Source: Cyathus striatus (lineage: Eukaryota > Basidiomycota > Agaricomycetes > Agaricales > Nidulariaceae). From it: a stretch of 64,000 nt of DNA. The DNA is taken from positions 4,464,001 through 4,528,000 of the forward strand of contig JAOVFP010000007.1 of the NCBI GenBank assembly GCA_025738555.1, written 5' to 3'. Each line of letters begins with the position of its first letter. Position 1 is the first letter of the stretch. Position numbers and translations under genes: made by a program. Shown here piece by piece: positions 59,183 to 64,000 of the stretch. The notes beneath the pieces were generated by a model. It saw nothing but the letters and a program-made list of their open reading frames with translations, did not search any database and was not told the DNA's origin.

Positions 59183-59506
59183 TCGTGGAGGAATAGGATG
59201 TAATACTAATACCGTCGAGGCTGCCAACCGTGACCATACGAAATGGCTACGGTAGTCACACGTCCTTGTGCCCTCGATGCAGCGCTCATTTAAATCCTGA
59301 GGCTGTCGGCACAGAGCGTCGGTTGGTTGAGATCTGCACCGTGGACGGTTTTGACAGTGCGGCCGTAACCCGGTATGTACCGTATAGTCGACAGCCCTAG
59401 TACTAACACAGTATAATACTTATAATTCATTCTATTTCATTAAATCCCACTCATACATCTGATTGAATACATATAATTACTCTAACGTATTATATCTTCA
59501 TTTATA
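59183..59506. other. No recognisable gene
   Basis: The flank of the inverted-repeat element. No coding or repeat features seen. Confidence 0.4.
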
Positions 59507-60190
59507 TTGTTTTATGGCGGTGACCGGTCGTATGATGCGTCGTGCAAACAGCACACTCGGGTTTTCTGCGTCCCCATTAATTTGTGTGGACTCGGAGACG
59601 CGGCACGGCTTGACCAAATATTGGGAAGTCATTGCCAAATATCACGTGACTCGCATTCCATCCACATCCCGACGCGTCTTGGTTACGAGCTCCCCTCTTA
59701 CCACTTACTGCCCCCACCGCTCCCCCCGTCTTCAGGCCCCAAACACCCGAATATCCACCCCCAAGGCATTACAAGACTACCTTTTCATTTTATGAACACG
59801 ATGCGCTCATTGGACAGCTCAAGCCACTCGCGCTGTGGTTAGGGAGAAGGATAAGGGGTTTGGGTCGAAGCCGTGGCTTCAGGATATTCGGTATGCTTTC
59901 TTTTTCGATCAGCCCACTATTTTTGACTACGACGCACCCTACGCCTAGGCTATGGCGGTGCACGGTCTTCGCTCCTGGAACATGGACGCTCAGTACGACT
60001 GCACCCACCCCCTTCTCTCCAACATCGACTTTGCATCCCTCACCGGTGACCAACCGAACACCCCTTGGTCACCTCACATCGATGATCGAGATTCGGTGCT
60101 GGTGGTTCGAATAGCCGGTGGTGCGGAGGGCGAACGTGTTGTCGGGCCGCGGGTCCTATCCCTTCCCATCAGAGAGAACGGCGAGGGCAT
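59507..60190 (+). pseudogene. Broken protein-coding gene of unknown family
   Basis: The plus frame 59507-59842 reads like a genuine protein (GGDRSYDASCKQHTRVFCVP; ILGSHCQISRDSHSI; GPKHPNIHPQGITRLPF). A shifted frame then takes over (VREKDKGFGSKPWLQDIRYA, FFFDQPTIFDYDAPYA), meets TAG at 59946-59948 and continues in frame with AMAVHGLRSWNMDAQYDCTH and DQPNTPWSPHIDDRDS. The smooth sense across the TAG suggests a Gln codon CAG became TAG. The exact frame junction near 59800-59840 is unclear. I do not recognise the family. Confidence 0.45.
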
Positions 60191-60220
60191 ATCATCCACC
60201 TGCCTTCACCCCTCTCCCTG

Positions 60221-60670
60221 CGTCAAGACGACGACGCCACTGATGAGAACGGTGTTAGCGCCACGTCACGCAGCCCTCTCCTCCTGCACTCGAGGTCGAC
60301 GCCGCCGCTGGCAAGAACGGCATAGACGACACGACACCCAGCCCCTCCTCCCTCCTTTCTCCCATCTCCCTCCTCCCTCCTCATCCACTCGAGGTCGACG
60401 ACACCGCTGGCAAGAACGGCGTAGATGACACGACACCCAGGCCCTCCTCCCTCCTTTCTCGCATCCCCCTCCCTCCTCGTCCCCATCTCCTTCCTCCTTC
60501 CTCGTCCCCATCTCCTTCCTTCCTCCCCATCTCCTTCCTTCCTCCCTGTTCCCAGCCCCTCCTCCCTCCTTTCTCCCATCTCCCTCCTCCCTCTTCGTCC
60601 CCTCGAGGTCGACGACGCCACTGGCAAGAACGGCGTAGACGACACGACACCCAGGCCCTTCTCCCTCCTT
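60221..60670. repeat. Minisatellite of CTCGAGGTCGACG units alternating with polypyrimidine tracts
   Basis: Units start at 60289, 60388 and 60602 (CTCGAGGTCGACG.C then GGCAAGAACGGC(G/A)TAGA and GACACGACACCCAG), with a diverged one at about 60221. Between them run CTCCTCCCTCC/TTCTCCCATC polypyrimidine tracts of 30-170 nt, which give Gly/Arg/Glu-rich minus-strand frames with no biological meaning. Confidence 0.8.
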
Positions 60671-61452
60671 AACCAACTGTGCCGTATCGACCATGATGGC
60701 CACCCCCATTTTGCTCCCACCCTCCTTCGCCCACCTCCACTAGGATGTTTCTTCCACAACAACCACCACCACTTCTCCTTCGTGACGAGGGAGGCCTCCA
60801 TGGCCCCACTGCCTCCTCCATTACCAACAGCGATATCGGTATTGGGGTGTCTCGCTGCCTTCCTGTGTCATTTGCCACTGTCACCATTTCTTTCTGTTCA
60901 TATAGGTACTTTATTATATTATATAGTAGTTTGTTGTAATTAAATCAGTATAGTCAAATTGTATATCAGTAATGTAGTAATATATATATATATTTATGAG
61001 CTTAATTTGTGAGATTGTACATGAGTGATGCTGGTATCAGACTGAGAGGTGTTAGGGGTTGTGATAGGGAGGTATTAAATCATGAAGTCTACATAGAATC
61101 CATACAGACCTGAAAATTCTGTATGGAACTGTGAGGGAGTGTAAATTACTGATAATTTCTTACTTCTGTTGTCAATGGAATTATACCCATTGTTGTTTGT
61201 ATGTGCTGAGCTCTCAAAGTCTTCCATGTCAATTTTATGCAGTCCTGGGCTGCCTTGTCTACAATCGTCACATGTAACAACATGCGGCTGTGCAGTAGGA
61301 AGCCACCCTCCTGACTTGTTGATTGTTGATGTGGTGATACATGAATGATGGCATTGATCTTATTCGCTCTTCTTACTGGATGTAAATTTCTTGTGACATA
61401 TGATTATCAGACTTAATGATACACGATAATCACGGCTCTTCTTCACATTATC
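60671..61452. other. No gene; AT-rich leader of the KDZ relic
   Basis: The minisatellite grades into a Pro-rich plus frame to 60943, then AT-rich DNA with (TA)n at 60970-60990. It probably includes the promoter and leader of the 61453 ORF; no clear TATA box can be assigned. Confidence 0.35.
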
Positions 61453-62396
61453 ATGTCATCAAAACGAAAGCAAATGAAAGCTCATGGTGGACCACAGAAA
61501 AAGCGGTCTGTTGTATCCTTCTCTAGAATAGGGTTACCACCATCCTCTTCTACTTCAGCTCCTACATCTGACGTTGAACCTGCATCTTCTTCGACACGTT
61601 TCTCAGTATCCACAACATTGAAACGTAAGGATGATCGAATCGGATTTAAACAATCTGTCAACAAGGCAGTAGAAGAAATCACAGATTCAAGTTCTATTGT
61701 GGATGATCCTGTGATTGCTGACATGACAATCCCCATGCTGGATATGATTGATGGCACTGTCGATCACAGCATTTATAATAATGCTCAATGTAAAGCACGG
61801 AATACAATAGCAGTAAGTTTTATATGACCACTTTTACAATCTGGCAACATATAACCTACCTGGTTTTTCAGGCAAAGCTCCATGATTTCTTGCCATACAG
61901 GAGTGAATATCTTGATGAGCTACTTCGTCATGATGGATGAGGTGATTTCATCAATGATATATGCTGTTCTTGCAATGCATATGATGGATTATTCCGATGT
62001 CTTGACTGTTCCTGCTCAAAAGGACTTCAATGCTGCAAGTGCATCTTAAATGGTCATAAATATTTACCATTACATCGTATTGAGGTATATCTTTCATTAT
62101 GGAATACCCATGTCCGTGTGTTTCATTAAAATATTTTGCAGACCTGGACAGGTACACACTTTGATCGAATATTACTTCAAGTACTAGGACTTCAGATCCA
62201 GCTTGGAAATCACCAAGGAACATGTCCATTCCCTGTTCTGGCATCAACAAACTTTTTAGTTTTTGATATTAATGGAATTCATCCTGTCTCTGTCAATTTT
62301 TGTGGCTGCATAACAGCCAATCAGAAGCACATTCAACTCATGCGGGCAAAGTGGTTTCCAACAACAATTTCACGACCTCTAAAGTACCTAGTTTAG
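61453..62396 (+). pseudogene. Truncated KDZ transposase, N-terminal part with CxC2-like cysteine cluster
   Basis: Exons 61453-61812, 61872-62084 and 62142-62396. The order matches basidiomycete KDZ transposases: a Ser-rich leader; LPYRSEYLDELLRHDG.GD; a cysteine cluster (ICCSCNAYDGLFRCLDC, CCKCILNGH, with HRIE after it); TWTGTHFDRILLQVLGLQIQ; FLVFDINGIHPVSVNFCGC; and LMRAKWFPTTISRPLK. In-frame TGA at 61938-61940 occupies the Arg position of the family's G-R-G-D, consistent with CGA to TGA. Coding stops at 62396, and the catalytic domain, normally several hundred residues further, is absent. The break coincides with the start of a compositionally different block, probably an inserted LTR element. 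Confidence 0.85.
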
Positions 62397-63691
62397 CGCA
62401 ACGTAGTATAAATTAAAATATATGTAATTTCACTCACACCACGTACGCTCACTAAGAAGGTGCTCGGTGGGTAAGACTCGTATGCAAAATGCTTCCGGGC
62501 GAAGTAAAGTAAATGGGGAGGTGTCAAAGACCGACGTTCACGAAGGGAAACGGCTTAGCGAACGCTTTGATGCGCGTTTTGATGCGCGTTCCTTAATCTC
62601 GGACTTAGCACGGGCTTATGACTTCTCACTTCGCGTTGCACTTAGAATCTCAAAGCTCACACAAATACTAAAGCACGACGCTAGATGGTATTTCTCGGGG
62701 CACAGGAGACTGCCCTCATCCTACTTAACTCTACCTATTAAATATCCTACAAAACTACGGCTAGAGGAACTATACAGTTAATACAAAAGCAGTAATTGCG
62801 CATTAGCTAAGCTGTAAAGTAGACATTGTAGACTAGCTATGAGAGTCTGGGATGGACCAGAGTAAATCACGGTTTGACATGCATATGAACGCCAAGAACG
62901 CGTCCATATGGGAAGATAACAAAGTACAATAGAATCTGTTCGCAGGTGAGGCGCTCCATACGAAAGTATGATGCCGCGCGCTTTGACGCGTGGAAATGGG
63001 AAACGCTGAATCAGCCTGCCGAGAATGCCGGGTCTCAGACCTAGCCAGGCGCCTATGACGTGCTGATACACAGCGCTGGTACAGCGTGGTTAGATAGCGG
63101 CACTTGCCGTGGGTCTGGTCCTCATGCCTTTTCCTATGACGCGATAACATTGCTTCGATAATCTATTATTAGAATAGACGCGCGCTTAGCTCGATCTCCG
63201 GCCTTACTGGTAATTATCTCTCACCGATGTCGAGAATAAACTCTGACCTCGATGTTTCTATTCTTAGACGCTTTCCTACTTAGGCTAGTAATGTCCCTTA
63301 TTAGCGCGGATCGTTCCGCGCTAGCTAACGGTCCGGGACCTCTACCTTAGCTACTAATTACAACCCAGATATATTGTACCGTTTGTAAGTAGCGCGTAGA
63401 ATATAGAAATAATGTTTTTATAGTAGGTAGAAGTACGCTAGGCGTATTATCTCCCCCAACCAATAAATGACTGTCCTCAGTCACCGTCCTTTGTGTACGA
63501 TCGCCGTTCGCACGCCCTAAAACCTAATGTGAAGTCCCCGCCTTATGTTATCTTATCTGGAAAAACTTGAGCTTAAATGGCGACTCGACCTATCGCCGAT
63601 GCCCGCTATTTAATCATGCTAGTATCCCTATGCCTCCCTCAACCCACCGCCTTTCCCTTACTGCTTTTATTACTACTCTGCTTTTTCGATT
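62397..63691. other. Putative LTR/leader region of a retroelement
   Basis: Composition changes here: many CTTA, CTAG and GCGCG words, no coding signature and a hairpin, GCGCGGA..TCCGCGC, near 63304-63321. It lies between the truncated KDZ ORF and a gag-like ORF, the position of a 5' LTR plus leader. I could not identify TG..CA ends, a primer binding site or the second LTR (which would be outside the window), so this is inferred from context. Confidence 0.35.
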
Positions 63692-64000
63692 ATGTCTACC
63701 ATTGAGATCTCCCCCGAAGACATGGCGCTATGCAAAGAAATCGCTGCGAAGGCGGCTAACGAAGCAGCTAACGAAGCGGCAGCGCGTGCCTTGACGGAGG
63801 CAATTGCCGAGGTGAAAGCGCGACGTGCTGAAGAGGAAGCGCGCAGGGTTAAAGCTGAGGAGGCTGAGGCAGCGAGGCAAGCTGAGGAAGCTGAGGCTCG
63901 TAAGGTTGCTGAGGCGGAAGAAACTGCGAGGCGCGCTGAGGAAGAAAAGCGGGCTGAAGAAGCTGACGCTGCTAGACGAACTGCCACCGATGCTATGGCC
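63692..64000 (+). CDS. Gag-like coiled-coil ORF, 5' part, runs off the window
   Basis: The open frame begins MSTIEISPEDMALCKEIAAK and stays open for 103 codons to the edge. After about residue 20 it is almost entirely Ala, Glu, Arg and Lys in heptad-like order (EEEARRVKAEEAEAARQAEE), a long helical coiled coil. Fungal Ty3-type gag proteins often start with such a segment, and the upstream non-coding block resembles an LTR and leader, so a retroelement capsid ORF is my leading reading. A cellular coiled-coil protein is the alternative. Nothing downstream is visible to decide. Confidence 0.45.
   Translation, partial: MSTIEISPEDMALCKEIAAKAANEAANEAAARALTEAIAEVKARRAEEEARRVKAEEAEAARQAEEAEARKVAEAEETARRAEEEKRAEEADAARRTATDAMA

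Noticed and set aside
60223..60943. Arg/Gly/Glu-rich and Pro/Ser-rich ORFs on both strands
   Set aside because: They are translations of polypyrimidine tracts and minisatellite units.

Overview
The window looks like a repeat-rich, probably heterochromatic segment of a filamentous basidiomycete (Agaricomycete) genome. Introns are short (about 45-75 nt) with GT...AG ends and CTAAC/CTAAT-like branch sites. Several proteins belong to families I know as expanded in mushrooms. The mobile elements are hAT, KDZ (with a CxC2-like cysteine cluster) and a probable LTR retroelement, and there is a relic of a fungal GH7 cellobiohydrolase. I saw no rRNA gene, no credible tRNA gene and no CRISPR array. All family names come from memory of motifs; no search was run.

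Layout. (1) 0.1-2.9 kb: a four-exon orphan gene whose splice model closes exactly (857 codons), the best intact gene here. (2) 6.1-9.8 kb: a second multi-exon orphan gene, built partly from tandemly duplicated exon-intron modules and damaged by a stop, a lost splice acceptor and a frameshift. (3) 10-26 kb: at least four copies of a dispersed unclassified repeat (called R1 here), a relic of the first gene, and a decayed copy of a fungal ankyrin-family protein that has lost its ankyrin repeats. (4) 26.3-30.5 kb: a 4.16-kb foldback element with kilobase-scale inverted arms made of 18-bp CpG-rich tandem repeats and flanked by a 9-bp direct repeat. (5) 20.1, 30.8 and 32.0 kb: three copies of an unrecognised two-exon coding unit of 65-68 codons with conserved intron phase. 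(6) 32.4-33.3 kb: the GH7 relic. (7) 24.2-24.9 and 34.5-36.3 kb: one satellite family, followed by an AT-rich tandem array. (8) 38.9-42.4 kb: an almost intact hAT transposase, then a 902-bp hAT-type non-autonomous element with a perfect 8-bp target duplication. (9) 46.1-48.0 kb, minus strand: a Ser/Pro-rich orphan gene. (10) 53-64 kb: two further inverted-repeat elements, tandem arrays, another broken gene, a truncated KDZ transposase and, at the right edge, the start of a coiled-coil gag-like ORF.

The genes do not form a pathway or cluster. The common theme is transposon insertion and gene decay. Several broken frames carry TGA, TAG or TAA where the family or local context suggests CGA or CAG/CAA, which is compatible with cytosine deamination. 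Many of the longest open frames are by-products of tandem repeats and are not genes.
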